In this document: piece after piece, positions 41,470-49,206 of the stretch
Layout: each line of letters begins with the position of its first letter
Position numbering within the stretch: position 1 is the stretch's first letter
Source: Patulibacter sp050252545
GTDB taxonomy: Bacteria; Actinomycetota; Thermoleophilia; Solirubrobacterales; Solirubrobacteraceae
Assembly (NCBI GenBank): GCA_050252545.1
Contig: JBFWKS010000003.1
Coordinates: 1 to 50,412 of the forward strand
Length of the DNA stretch: 50,412 bases
Reading direction: 5' to 3'
The notes under the pieces: model-generated
Database searches by the model: none
What the model was told of the DNA's origin: nothing
What the model saw: the letters and a program-made list of their open reading frames with translations, nothing else
Made by a program: the position numbers and the translations under genes

Positions 41470-43449
41470 ATGTCGACGTCGGACCAGGCGCAGGAGCCGG
41501 ACCCGGATCGCGATGCCGACGGAGCTCCTGGCGACGTCGCGTCTCCCGCACCGGACACCGCTCACGACGCCGGCCGATCGGCTGATCACGGCTTGCCGGC
41601 CGACCCCGGCTCCACCCGCGGCGCCCGCCGTTGGTGGTGGGCGCTCGGCGCGGTCGTCGTCGCCGGTCTGCTGCTGCGGCTCTGGGGCATCCGCTGGGGC
41701 CTGCCCTTCGCGTACAACCTCGACGAGCGGTCGCACTTCGTCCCGCGGTCGGTCGAGTTCTTCGCGTCCGGGTCGATCGATCCCGACTACCAGCTCAATC
41801 CGGCCGGTCTGATCCAGTGGATCGCCGCCGCGCTGTGGCTCACGCACTGGTCGTCGGACGGGATCGTCGAGACCTGGCGCAACGACCCGGCCCAGATCTG
41901 GACGATCGCGCGCGTCGCGTCCGCGGTGCTGTCGACCGCCGCGATCGCGCTGCTCTACGCCGCGGGGTCGCGGCTCTTCGACCGGCGGGTGGGGCTCCTG
42001 GCCGCCGCGATCCTCGCCACCGCGTTCCTGCCGGTCCACTACGGGCACCTGGCGCTCAACGACGGCCCGTCGCTGGCGTTCACGGCGCTCGGTCTGTTCG
42101 CGATCGCGGGGATCGTGCGGTACGGCCGACGGCGCGACTACGTCCTGGCCGGGGCGGCGCTGGGCGGCGCGATCGGGTTCAAGTACAACGCCGCGTTCGT
42201 CGGGCTGCCGCTGGGCACCGCGGCGGTCTTCCACGCGACCGGCTGGCGCTGGGGCGACCTGGTCCCGGGTCGACGGACACCGGCAGCGAACGCCGCGACC
42301 GGCGGACCCGCGCTCGACTGGCGTGCCGGCCTGCGCCTGCCGCGGTGGCGTCCGGCGGCGCAGGGGCTCCTGCTCACCGCGGTCGCCACCGTCGTCGCGT
42401 TCTTCCTCTGCGACCCGTACGCGTTCCTGCGGCCCGGGTTCTTCCTGGACCAGGTCGAGCACCTGTCCAACTACACCAAGGGCGGTCTGCTGCTCGGCGA
42501 GACGCAGTCGTCCGGGTACCGGTACTACGCGTGGTCGCTCGGGTGGGGCTTCGGCCTGTTGCCGCTGGCGCTGGCGTTCGTCGGCGGCGTGCGAATGCTG
42601 ATCGCCACCCGCTGGCAGGCGCTGATCCTGCTGCCCGCCCCGCTGATCTTCCTGCTCTACGTGGGATCGCAGGGGCGGTACTTCGCCCGCTACGCGATGC
42701 CGGTCTACCCGCTGCTGGCGCTCATCGCCGCGGTCGGCGCGGTCTGGCTGGCCACCTGGCTGCTGGACCGCGTCCGGGTACGGGGCGGGCTTCGCGTCGC
42801 GCTCGGCGTCGTGGCGGCCGCGATCCTGCTCGCCCAGGGCGTCGTCAACGTCGTCCACAACAACGGCGTCCTCGCCGAGGAGGACACGCGAAGCACCGCG
42901 CGGGCGTGGATGGTCGACAACGTCCCGCCGGGGACGACCCTCGTCGTCGAGCCGATGATGCCCAAGGAGTGGTACGCCGACGGGGCGCGCCTGCCCGACC
43001 CGCGCTCGCACGAGGGCTACCGCTGGTCGCGACTGGTGCGGACCGGCGAGGACAAGAAGGCCCTGATCGCCAAGTACCCGGAGCGTCGTGGCCAGATCCG
43101 ACGGCCGGCGGACTTCGCCAACTACGGGTTCACGCTCTTCCCCGAGCTGCTCGACTTCTACCGCGAGAAGGGCGCGTGCTGGGTCGTGTCCGGCGCGCTG
43201 CAGTCCGGACGGTCGTTCAACAACCCCCACCGGGTGCCGCAGGCGATCCGCTACTACCGCGCCCTGGAGCGCCAGTCCGACCTGCGGTTTGCGATCGACG
43301 CGACCGACCGCGGGGCCGTCGACGCGCACTACTTCCAGTACGACCTGGCGTTCAACTTCCTGCCCCGCCGCTACGAGCGCCCCGGCGGCGCGATGCGCGT
43401 CTACCAGCTGCGCGACTGCACCCCGCGGGTGGCGAAGCCCGGGACCTGA
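41470..43449 (+). CDS. Polytopic membrane glycosyltransferase, PMT/GT39 type
   Basis: The 659-residue protein has an acidic N-terminal tail (about 1-54), then a first membrane segment, WRWG-like IRWGLPFAYNLDERSHF with the catalytic-type Asp-Glu in the first outer loop, and about ten further membrane segments typical of GT-C enzymes (PMT/ArnT group). A large C-terminal extracytoplasmic domain (about 480-659) follows, containing PPGTTLVVEPMMPKEWY and YRWSRLVRTGED. GT-C enzymes use polyprenyl-phosphate sugars as donors. The acceptor is unknown, but the downstream genes for polyprenol and inositol lipids suggest an envelope role. Confidence 0.85.
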   Translation: MSTSDQAQEPDPDRDADGAPGDVASPAPDTAHDAGRSADHGLPADPGSTRGARRWWWALGAVVVAGLLLRLWGIRWGLPFAYNLDERSHFVPRSVEFFASGSIDPDYQLNPAGLIQWIAAALWLTHWSSDGIVETWRNDPAQIWTIARVASAVLSTAAIALLYAAGSRLFDRRVGLLAAAILATAFLPVHYGHLALNDGPSLAFTALGLFAIAGIVRYGRRRDYVLAGAALGGAIGFKYNAAFVGLPLGTAAVFHATGWRWGDLVPGRRTPAANAATGGPALDWRAGLRLPRWRPAAQGLLLTAVATVVAFFLCDPYAFLRPGFFLDQVEHLSNYTKGGLLLGETQSSGYRYYAWSLGWGFGLLPLALAFVGGVRMLIATRWQALILLPAPLIFLLYVGSQGRYFARYAMPVYPLLALIAAVGAVWLATWLLDRVRVRGGLRVALGVVAAAILLAQGVVNVVHNNGVLAEEDTRSTARAWMVDNVPPGTTLVVEPMMPKEWYADGARLPDPRSHEGYRWSRLVRTGEDKKALIAKYPERRGQIRRPADFANYGFTLFPELLDFYREKGACWVVSGALQSGRSFNNPHRVPQAIRYYRALERQSDLRFAIDATDRGAVDAHYFQYDLAFNFLPRRYERPGGAMRVYQLRDCTPRVAKPGT

Positions 43450-43450
43450 G

Positions 43451-43507
43451 GCGGGCGGGGACCACCGCGCCGATGCCACCGCCCGCAGTCGGTCAACCGG
43501 TCCGACT
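43451..43507. terminator. Two adjoining hairpins between convergent genes
   Basis: GCGGGCGG/CCGCCCGC (43451-43458 and 43479-43486) and AGTCGG/CCGACT (43487-43492 and 43502-43507) lie directly between the stop codons of the GT39-like gene and mrr. The long loop of the first makes it weaker. Confidence 0.4.
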
Positions 43508-44421
43508 CACGCGAAGAAGTCCTCGTCGATCTCGACCGTCTTGTAGGTCCGGCGAACCTGCACCCCGACCTCGTAGCGGATCATGAGCGCGGTCAGACGC
43601 GTCCCGTCGATGAGGATCAAGCGGGCCGGCACGGAGTCCGCGTAGGCGCTCGCCTCCTTCGAGAATCGGGCGGTGGTGATGAACACTCCCCCGTCGGCCT
43701 TGCCGCTCAGCGCCCCGACGAAGCCTTGTAGGTCCGGACGTCCGATGGCGCGCTCCGGCGCGTAGCGCTTGGCCTGCACGTACACCCGGTTGAGACCGAG
43801 CGCATCCTGATCGATGATGCCGTCGACTCCTTCGTCACCGGACTTCTTGGTGACGGTGACGCGCTTCTCCGCACCTCCGTAACCCATCGCGACGAGCAGC
43901 TCGACGACGGCCTCCTCGAAGAACGTCGGGTCGTTCCCGAGCAGTCGCTCGAGCAACTGGACTGCGACGTCGCCATGGATGCGAGCGATGCCGCGCTCTA
44001 CCTGCTCCGTGGGATCCACCGAGTCACCGCTGGCCACCAGCGTTTCGTCGTCCGACGACGGCCCTCCGCTCGCGCGTCGCGCGGCCCACCATTCGTCGCC
44101 CGGCTTGGCGATCGCCCGGATGACTGCCTCGTTCATGCCGCCAGGATGTTCGGCGAGGAGGCGCCGCCCCGTCGGCGCGATCAGGTAATGCCCTCGACGC
44201 GGTCGCTCGAGCGCATCGACACGGGTGAGATACGACACCGCCCACCCGATCCGGTTGGCTGCCGCCGACTGGCCTGACGGCAGCGTGATCTCGAGTTGGG
44301 CGGGAGTGAGTTGGGCCTGCTCCGCAACCTCATCGCGCAGCACCCTCAGGCCACGCTCCTGCCCGTCCTCAAGCACTCGTAGCGCCGGGACCATGAAAGC
44401 CTCCCAACTCGGCAGGCTCAC
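43507..44421 (-). CDS. mrr: Mrr-type restriction endonuclease
   Basis: The 304-residue protein equals the length of E. coli Mrr and has the same order: an N-terminal winged helix (LPSWEAFMVPALRVLEDG, RIGWAVSYLTRVDALERP), a linker, then the PD-(D/E)xK nuclease domain with FFEEAVVELLVAMGYGG, KKSGDEGVDGIID (Asp200 and the following acidic residues) and VYVQAKRY with catalytic Lys218. Mrr enzymes restrict methylated foreign DNA. Translation begins at GTG 44421, overlapping an upstream reading by GTGA. No methylase lies beside it, as expected for type IV systems. Confidence 0.9.
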   Translation of the reverse strand: MSLPSWEAFMVPALRVLEDGQERGLRVLRDEVAEQAQLTPAQLEITLPSGQSAAANRIGWAVSYLTRVDALERPRRGHYLIAPTGRRLLAEHPGGMNEAVIRAIAKPGDEWWAARRASGGPSSDDETLVASGDSVDPTEQVERGIARIHGDVAVQLLERLLGNDPTFFEEAVVELLVAMGYGGAEKRVTVTKKSGDEGVDGIIDQDALGLNRVYVQAKRYAPERAIGRPDLQGFVGALSGKADGGVFITTARFSKEASAYADSVPARLILIDGTRLTALMIRYEVGVQVRRTYKTVEIDEDFFA

Positions 44422-44659
44422 GACGCCGCCCCGACACAAGCGCCGGCGAACTCCTCGTGCTCCAACGGGCCACCAACGCCGCGAGGTCCTCGAACGGCGT
44501 CGTGGGACGGCACGGGAACGACGGCTCGCGTTCGATGCATCGCACGAGTCTCTCCGCGGCAGCGGACGGAAGCTCGTGGCCCGTCGTCCCCAGCCGAACG
44601 GCTGCCGCGCGCCACGGCCACGAGGAGCTCGGCAGGCGGGGCGCCCTGGCCGGCCCCAC
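44418..44659 (-). pseudogene. Possible frameshifted small gene upstream of mrr
   Basis: In one frame this reads TTGHELPSAAAERLVRCIER, then TPFEDLAALVARW, which looks like real protein. It then runs into poor sequence overlapping mrr. In the next frame the end reads PLEHEEFAGACVGAAS and its stop overlaps the mrr GTG by four bases, as in a coupled operon. Joining the two would give a natural small protein just ahead of mrr, so an inactivating frameshift (or sequencing error) near 44460 is suspected. No family is recognised. The rest of the gap 44422-44770 holds one palindrome and a promoter. Confidence 0.35.
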
Positions 44660-44662
44660 CGT

Positions 44663-44711
44663 AGAGCGGGTCGTTCCACCGTCGTTCCGCGATGGTCAGC
44701 CGACCCGCTCT
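44663..44711. repeat. 49-bp palindrome, family C, diverged copy upstream of the AbiEi-like gene
   Basis: Outer arms AGAGCGGGTCG/CGACCCGCTCT (11 bp, perfect), inner arms ACCGTCG/CGATGGT (one G-T pair) and four-base interior gaps. The outer arms differ from the downstream copies by a compensating C-to-G and G-to-C pair, so the ability to pair is kept. Confidence 0.85.
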
Positions 44712-44758
44712 CCCCGGCACCCACCTCGCCTACATCCGTCAAAAGCCTCACATCTTGT

Positions 44759-44764
44759 TAAGGT
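44759..44764 (+). promoter_or_regulatory. -10 box (TAAGGT) of the AbiEi-like gene, leaderless
   Basis: TAAGGT is six bases before GTG 44771, in a locally AT-rich patch (TCAAAAG, CTTGTTAAGGTTTTGG) that stands out in this DNA. Confidence 0.6.
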
Positions 44765-44770
44765 TTTGGC

Positions 44771-45340
44771 GTGGCTGCCGTGACGAAGCTCGAGCGGTTG
44801 CGCGAGGTCGCGCTGGACCAGCACGGGCTCGTCACGACCGCACAGGCCGTGAAGGAGGGCGTCTCCCACGCCGAGCTGTCGACGATGGTCGCCCGCACCC
44901 GGCTCGAGCGGGTCGCGCACGGCGTCTACCGGGTACCGCAGGTCGCGGCGACGGAGTTCGACCAGCACCGCCTCGCCCTCCTGTGGACCGGCGCACCCGA
45001 GGCGTGCCTGAGTCACGACACCGCACTGGCCGCGTGGGACATCAGCGACATCAACCCCGACCTCATCCACGTCACGGTGGCCCGGTCCAGGCGCATTCGT
45101 CGAGCCGGCGGCGAGCACTACGTCATCCACCACGACGATGTGGACCCACGTCGGGTCACGTGGTGGCAGGGGATGCGCACGGTGGACGTACCCGCCGCGA
45201 TCAGCCAATGCATCTCGTCCGGTGTGCCGACCTACCTGATCCGACAGGCCCTCGACCGTTCCGGCCGCACGAGCCGGCTGCGGGCCCCCGAGCGAGAACG
45301 GCTGACGCGCCTACTGGAGGCGCGCGATGCCGGAGCCTGA
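44771..45340 (+). CDS. AbiEi-like antitoxin/transcriptional regulator, orphan
   Basis: The 189-residue protein has an N-terminal winged helix of the AbiEi antitoxin type (KLERLREVALDQHGLVTTAQ, then ERVAHGVYRVPQV) and a C-terminal domain with ALLWTGAPEACLSHDTALAAW, IHVTVARSRRIRR, IHHDDVDP and TVDVPAAISQCI, as in type IV antitoxins. Normally the next gene is the AbiEii nucleotidyltransferase toxin. Here only a short fragment follows. The gene is flanked by three copies of one palindrome (44663, 45451, 45533). It may still act as an autoregulator or may be a remnant of a defence island together with mrr. Confidence 0.8.
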   Translation: MAAVTKLERLREVALDQHGLVTTAQAVKEGVSHAELSTMVARTRLERVAHGVYRVPQVAATEFDQHRLALLWTGAPEACLSHDTALAAWDISDINPDLIHVTVARSRRIRRAGGEHYVIHHDDVDPRRVTWWQGMRTVDVPAAISQCISSGVPTYLIRQALDRSGRTSRLRAPERERLTRLLEARDAGA

Positions 45341-45439
45341 ACCGGCCAATCTCGCGCAGGCGCTCAGCCTGTTGCGTCCGAAAGCGAAGGCCCCGTGCAG
45401 CAGGTCAACGATTGGCTGGCGCACATCGAACGCGCCTGA
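45327..45439 (+). pseudogene. Possible remnant of an AbiEii-type toxin gene
   Basis: An ATG at 45327 overlaps the AbiEi-like stop and reads MPEPEPANLAQALSLLRPK, which recalls the start of AbiEii toxins ('NLAASVRARLL'). It soon becomes poor sequence. In another frame the stretch ends GPVQQVNDWLAHIERA and a stop at 45439, like a protein C-terminus. No nucleotidyltransferase motif lies between, so most of the gene would have been deleted. This is a weak call. The remaining gap to 45689 holds palindromes and a tandem repeat. Confidence 0.3.
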
Positions 45440-45450
45440 GGCTCGGCCCG

Positions 45451-45501
45451 ACAGCGGGTCGTTTCACCGTCGCCCCACGACGGTCAACCGAACCGCTGTC
45501 C
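45451..45501. repeat. Palindrome, family C, copy 2
   Basis: Outer arms ACAGCGGGTCG/CGAACCGCTGT (one mismatch) and inner arms ACCGTCG/CGACGGT with loop CCCCA. Copy 3 lies 82 bp downstream. Confidence 0.88.
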
Positions 45502-45532
45502 GGGGACGACCGCCCGGGACCGCCCGGCCGTC

Positions 45533-45583
45533 ACAGCGGGTCGTTTCACCGTCGCCCCACGACGGTCGGCCGACCCGCTGTCC
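45533..45583. repeat. Palindrome, family C, copy 3
   Basis: Outer arms ACAGCGGGTCG/CGACCCGCTGT and inner arms ACCGTCG/CGACGGT are all perfectly paired. It sits between the convergent AbiEi-like and phosphatidyltransferase genes. Confidence 0.88.
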
Positions 45584-45650
45584 GTCCGCGCAGCCGGCAG
45601 CCACGCCGCTCTCCGCCTGGACCACGCCCGCCTCGCCCCGCCCCGCGGCG

Positions 45651-45688
45651 GTCGGCGGCGGTCGGCGGCGGTCGGCGGCGGTCGGCGG
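45651..45688. repeat. GTCGGCGGCG tandem repeat
   Basis: Three full and one partial 10-bp unit end two bases before the stop codon of the phosphatidyltransferase gene. Confidence 0.75.
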
Positions 45689-45689
45689 G

Positions 45690-46310
45690 TCAGTCCTCGC
45701 GCTCGCGGTCGGCCGCCACGAGCTGGCGCCGCACGTGCCACATGCGCTGCAGGGTGGTGAACGTGCCGAGGGCGGCGAGGACCCAGATCGACGCGGGCAG
45801 CAGGTCGACGCCGTCGATGAGCTCCTCCGAGCCGAGGACCAGGCCGATCGACAGGATCACGACGCGGACCGCGCGGCTGCCGATGCCGGCCTTGCCGTCC
45901 AGGCCCAGGCCCTCGGCCCGCGCCCGGGTGTAGGACACCAACAGCGACGTCACGGCCGCCAGCGAGGCGAGCATCGCGTTGACGTCGTCGGCGTGCTTGG
46001 CGAAGACGAGGACGATCGCCGACAGGACGATGCCCTCCTCGATCCGGTCGAGCGTGGAGTCGAGGAACGCACCGAAGGTCGTGCCCTTGCCCGACATCCG
46101 CGAGTAGCGGCCGTCGAGCGTGTCCATGACCGACCCGAGGATGAACGCCACGCCGGCCAGGAAGAAGTGCTCCTGCCAGATCAGGACGGCGGCGACGACG
46201 TTGCCGAGCAGGCCGGCCATCGAGATCGCGTTGGGCGTCAGCGGCAGGTCGACGAGCCACTGCTGGAACCGGGTGCGATCGGCGGGCGGGTTCGGGGAGG
46301 ACGTCGTCAT
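45690..46310 (-). CDS. CDP-alcohol phosphatidyltransferase
   Basis: The 206-residue membrane enzyme carries the CDP-alcohol phosphotransferase signature as MDTLDGRYSRMSGKG followed by TTFGAFLDSTLDR: D-x2-DG-x2-S-R-x8-G-x3-D-x3-D, with Ser in place of the usual Ala before the Arg. Several membrane segments follow (EGIVLSAIVLVFAKH, AVRVVILSIGLVLG). It joins a CDP-lipid to an alcohol, either inositol (or inositol phosphate) or glycerol phosphate. With ino1 4 kb away, a phosphatidylinositol-type product is attractive but not shown. It is divergent from the UbiA-like gene. Confidence 0.87.
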   Translation of the reverse strand: MTTSSPNPPADRTRFQQWLVDLPLTPNAISMAGLLGNVVAAVLIWQEHFFLAGVAFILGSVMDTLDGRYSRMSGKGTTFGAFLDSTLDRIEEGIVLSAIVLVFAKHADDVNAMLASLAAVTSLLVSYTRARAEGLGLDGKAGIGSRAVRVVILSIGLVLGSEELIDGVDLLPASIWVLAALGTFTTLQRMWHVRRQLVAADRERED

Positions 46311-46395
46311 GGGCCGACGAGGAGGGTACGCGAACGTCCGGTCCCGACCGCGACCGGCCTCACGACGCCCGCCGAATCCGGCAGACTCCACCGAC

Positions 46396-47316
46396 GTGCC
46401 CGCCGAAGCCCTCGCGTCCGGGTCCGACGCGCCCGCCCCCGACGGGCCGACCGGATCGCTCGCCGCCGGTCTGATGCGGGCCGCCCGGCCCAAGCAGTGG
46501 ATCAAGAACGTCCTCGTGTTCGCGGCGCCGGCGGCCGGCGCCGCGCTCAACGACTCCGACGTCATCGTCTCCGCGATCCTGACGTTCGTCGCCTTCTGCC
46601 TCGTCTCGAGCGCGACGTACATCCTCAACGACGTCGGTGACGTCGAGGCCGACCGGCGCCACCCGACCAAGCGCAACCGTCCGATCGCGTCCGGCGTGGT
46701 CGGGATCCCGGTCGCGATCGTCGCGGTCGTCGTGCTGCTGCTCGGCGGCCTGGGCCTCGCCTACGCGATCTCGTGGAAGCTCGGCCTGCTGCTCACCGGC
46801 TACAAGGCGTTGACGATCGCCTACACCTTCCGCCTGAAGCACACCGCGGTGCTCGACATCGTGATCGTGGCCAGCGGGTTCGTCGTACGGGCGATCTCCG
46901 GTGGCGTGGCCGTCGACATCGCGCTGTCCAACTGGTTCCTGGCGGTGACGTGCTTCGGCTCGCTGTTCATGGTCGCCGGCAAGCGCCACGGCGAGCTGCT
47001 GCACGTCGGCGACGGCTCCACCCGCAAGGCACTGGAGCAGTACACGCTGCAATACCTGCAGTTCGTCGTGACGATGGCCGCGGCGGTCACGATCCTGACC
47101 TACTGCCTGTGGGCGTTCGAGCACCCCAAGACGAGCGACGTGCCGTGGTGGGGCCTGTCGATCGTGCCGTTCGTGCTGGGGATCATGCGCTACGCGCTGC
47201 TCGTCGACCAGGGCAAGGGCGGCGCGCCCGAGGAGCTCGTCGTCCGCGACCCTGGTCTGCGCCTGATCGGGCTGGCGTGGCTGGCGCTCTTCCTCGGGTC
47301 GGTCTACATCCACTGA
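46396..47316 (+). CDS. UbiA-family prenyltransferase, decaprenyl-phosphate phosphoribosyltransferase-like
   Basis: The 306-residue protein has the membrane architecture of UbiA enzymes with the first Asp-rich motif YILNDVGDVEADRRHPTKR (N-D-x2-D-x3-D), the RPIASG segment and a second motif around YTFRLKHTAVLDIVI. The 'RPKQWIKNVLVF' N-terminus is typical of the DPPR synthase subgroup, which makes decaprenylphosphoryl-5-phosphoribose, the arabinose donor precursor in mycobacteria. The length matches Rv3806c-type enzymes. GTG 46396 is chosen over ATG 46309, whose extension is Arg/Pro-rich; CAGACT lies eight bases upstream. Other DprE/arabinosyltransferase genes are not in the window. Confidence 0.85.
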   Translation: MPAEALASGSDAPAPDGPTGSLAAGLMRAARPKQWIKNVLVFAAPAAGAALNDSDVIVSAILTFVAFCLVSSATYILNDVGDVEADRRHPTKRNRPIASGVVGIPVAIVAVVVLLLGGLGLAYAISWKLGLLLTGYKALTIAYTFRLKHTAVLDIVIVASGFVVRAISGGVAVDIALSNWFLAVTCFGSLFMVAGKRHGELLHVGDGSTRKALEQYTLQYLQFVVTMAAAVTILTYCLWAFEHPKTSDVPWWGLSIVPFVLGIMRYALLVDQGKGGAPEELVVRDPGLRLIGLAWLALFLGSVYIH

Positions 47317-47520
47317 CGACGCCGCGCCCGCCCGCGCCGACCGCCTGCGCGATCCGGTCCGCCACCGCCCGAGCCGCGCCCCGGGCCGGGCGCCGCGCGC
47401 CGCCCGGCCGCCCCGCCCCGGTCCGACGCGTCCGGTCCGGCGCGCAGCGCGACGCCCGGTCCGGCCGCGGCGCACTCGCCCGCGACGGGCCGGCCTGCCG
47501 CACCGCGGGCCGTCGCGCGC

Positions 47521-47526
47521 TACCGT
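47521..47526 (+). promoter_or_regulatory. -10 box (TACCGT) of the secreted-propeller gene, leaderless
   Basis: TACCGT is six bases before ATG 47533. The preceding gap (47317-47520) is GC-rich without any gene seen. Confidence 0.55.
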
Positions 47527-47532
47527 CGCCAG

Positions 47533-48972
47533 ATGGCTCCGCCCCACGAGGCTCCCCCCGCCCCCTGCTCAACGATTCGACGTCACGCCCGTGCATCGGT
47601 GGTCGTCGCCACCGCCCTCGGTGCCCTGGCCCTCGCCGGCCCCGCCGCCGCCACGCCCGTCAAGGGCAAGCCGACCCCCTGGTCCTTCTACCACGCCGAT
47701 GCGGTCGCGGCCGGCATGGTGCCCGGCTCGCTCGTATCCGGCAACCAGTTCTCCTACCCCGCTCCGTCGGGCAAGAAGAACAACCACTGGCGCAAGTCCG
47801 ACGGACAGGGCGGCATCCAGCAGGTCCGCGGCAAGGCCCGCGAGCCGCTCTACACCGAGCTGCTGGCGCGCACCCCGCAGGGCACGCTGCCCAACGCCCC
47901 GGCACTCGATCCCGACATCAGCTGGGATCAGCGCAACGCGCAGTTCATGAGCTACACGTCGGCGGCGACGAACATCCTGCCCGGGCCGCAGACCACCGGC
48001 CAGCGCAACGTCTACCTCGTCGAACGCACCCGCGCGCGCCACAGCGAAGGCTCGCCGTGGGAGATCGGGAGCACCAAGCTCGTGAGCCGCGGGCAGGGTG
48101 GCGCGCCCGCCAACGGCGACTCGTGGAGCGCCCGCCTGCCCGGCAGCCAGAGCCAGAAGGCCCACCGGATCGCGTTCGTGTCGGCCGCGTCCAACCTCGT
48201 CTCCGGCGACACCAACGGCCGGCCCGACGTCTTCGTCCGCAGCACGTCCGGATCGACGATGACCCGGATCCCGTCGCGGTCCAAGGAGGGCGCGTCGGTG
48301 GTCGCGATCGCCGGCCAGCGCGCGATGCGCGGCGAGGAGCCGGCGCTGATGTGGGTCGACGGCGGGGACCTGTGGTTCCTCGACGGGTCGAAGTGGAAGA
48401 GCGGCAGCAAGAGGGTCGGCAAGCCCAAGCGCCTCGCCAAGGGCGGCGTGACCCGGCCCGACATGACCTACACGGGGATCGGCTACAGCTTCGAGAAGGA
48501 CGGCTGGGTCTGGGCCGGCAACACCCGCAAGGGCAAGCCGCGCAAGATCGCCCGCGGCACCCACTCCTCCGTCGACGGCGGCGCGTTCTGGAGCAAGCGC
48601 CGGCCGTTCGGCGAGGTCCGTTACGTGACGTACGAGCACGGCGGCCGCGTGTACAACGCCTACGTCGGCACGAAGTACAACAAGCGGACGAAGAAGATCG
48701 ACTACAAGGGCGGCCGCAAGGTCCGCACCGACCGTGGCTTCGCCGGGCGCAACCCCGCCACCGCCACCGGCGGTCCGCAGGTCCTCTTCAGCGACGGGCC
48801 GTTCGTGTACGGCTGGCTCACGAACCAGAAGGACATCCGGCTCGCCCAGACCGTCTGCCCCGTCGGGTCCGGCGACGTGACCGACCTGCAGGTCAGCCAC
48901 ACCTGGAACTACATCGCGTTCACGTGCGGCAACGGGGCGCTGTACCTCAGCTACCTCGGCCCGTTCAAGTAG
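47533..48972 (+). CDS. Secreted beta-propeller-like protein of unknown function
   Basis: The 479-residue protein has a signal peptide (ASVVVATALGALALAGPAAA) and a mature region with repeated strand motifs of TolB/PD40-type propellers: NAQFMSYTSAATNILPG with NVYLVERT, and HRIAFVSAASNLVSGDTNG with RPDVFVRST. Later repeats are more divergent (ALMWVDGGDLWFLDGSKW; GYSFEKDGWVWAG; VLFSDGPFVYGWLT). The Lys/Gly/Arg-rich composition and two late Cys (TVCPVG, FTCGNG) suggest a disulfide-stabilised extracellular protein. No catalytic motif is visible. A strong hairpin follows the stop codon. Confidence 0.78.
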   Translation: MAPPHEAPPAPCSTIRRHARASVVVATALGALALAGPAAATPVKGKPTPWSFYHADAVAAGMVPGSLVSGNQFSYPAPSGKKNNHWRKSDGQGGIQQVRGKAREPLYTELLARTPQGTLPNAPALDPDISWDQRNAQFMSYTSAATNILPGPQTTGQRNVYLVERTRARHSEGSPWEIGSTKLVSRGQGGAPANGDSWSARLPGSQSQKAHRIAFVSAASNLVSGDTNGRPDVFVRSTSGSTMTRIPSRSKEGASVVAIAGQRAMRGEEPALMWVDGGDLWFLDGSKWKSGSKRVGKPKRLAKGGVTRPDMTYTGIGYSFEKDGWVWAGNTRKGKPRKIARGTHSSVDGGAFWSKRRPFGEVRYVTYEHGGRVYNAYVGTKYNKRTKKIDYKGGRKVRTDRGFAGRNPATATGGPQVLFSDGPFVYGWLTNQKDIRLAQTVCPVGSGDVTDLQVSHTWNYIAFTCGNGALYLSYLGPFK

Positions 48973-48975
48973 GCC

Positions 48976-49003
48976 GGCAGGTCCTCGCGCGCGCGGACCT
49001 GCC
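48976..49003 (+). terminator. Hairpin terminator of the secreted-propeller gene
   Basis: GGCAGGTCC/GGACCTGCC, a perfect nine-base stem with a ten-base loop, starts three bases after the stop codon. There is no T-tract. Confidence 0.7.
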
Positions 49004-49082
49004 ACCATCGCGGGGATCGTGTCGCGGGGGCCCGGGCCCTCGTGACACCGCATCCCGCACAGCGGCCCGGTTTGTAACCACC

Positions 49083-49151
49083 CCCCGCCCGCGGGGTTCC
49101 TCGCTCAGGAACTTCACGGACGGCCCGGGAGGCGAATCTCCGGACCGTCCG
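49083..49151 (+). other. Three consecutive hairpins in the ino1 leader
   Basis: CCCCG/CGGGG (49083-49096), GTTCCT/AGGAAC with loop CGCTC (49096-49112) and a long stem CGGACGG/CCGTCCG (49117-49151) with an inner CCGG-AG/CTCCGG pairing follow one another 55-125 bp upstream of the ino1 GTG. They may be a leader with RNA-level control; ligand or mechanism is unknown. Confidence 0.45.
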
Positions 49152-49206
49152 CGCCGGCGCGCTCGCAGCCGTCGGCTCCCCCGAGACGAGGACTTCGAGA
49201 ACCACC

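Noticed and set aside
39804..45583. CRISPR-like arrays
   Set aside because: Repeats occur only in pairs (or a dispersed trio), are palindromic over their whole length, and no cas genes are near.
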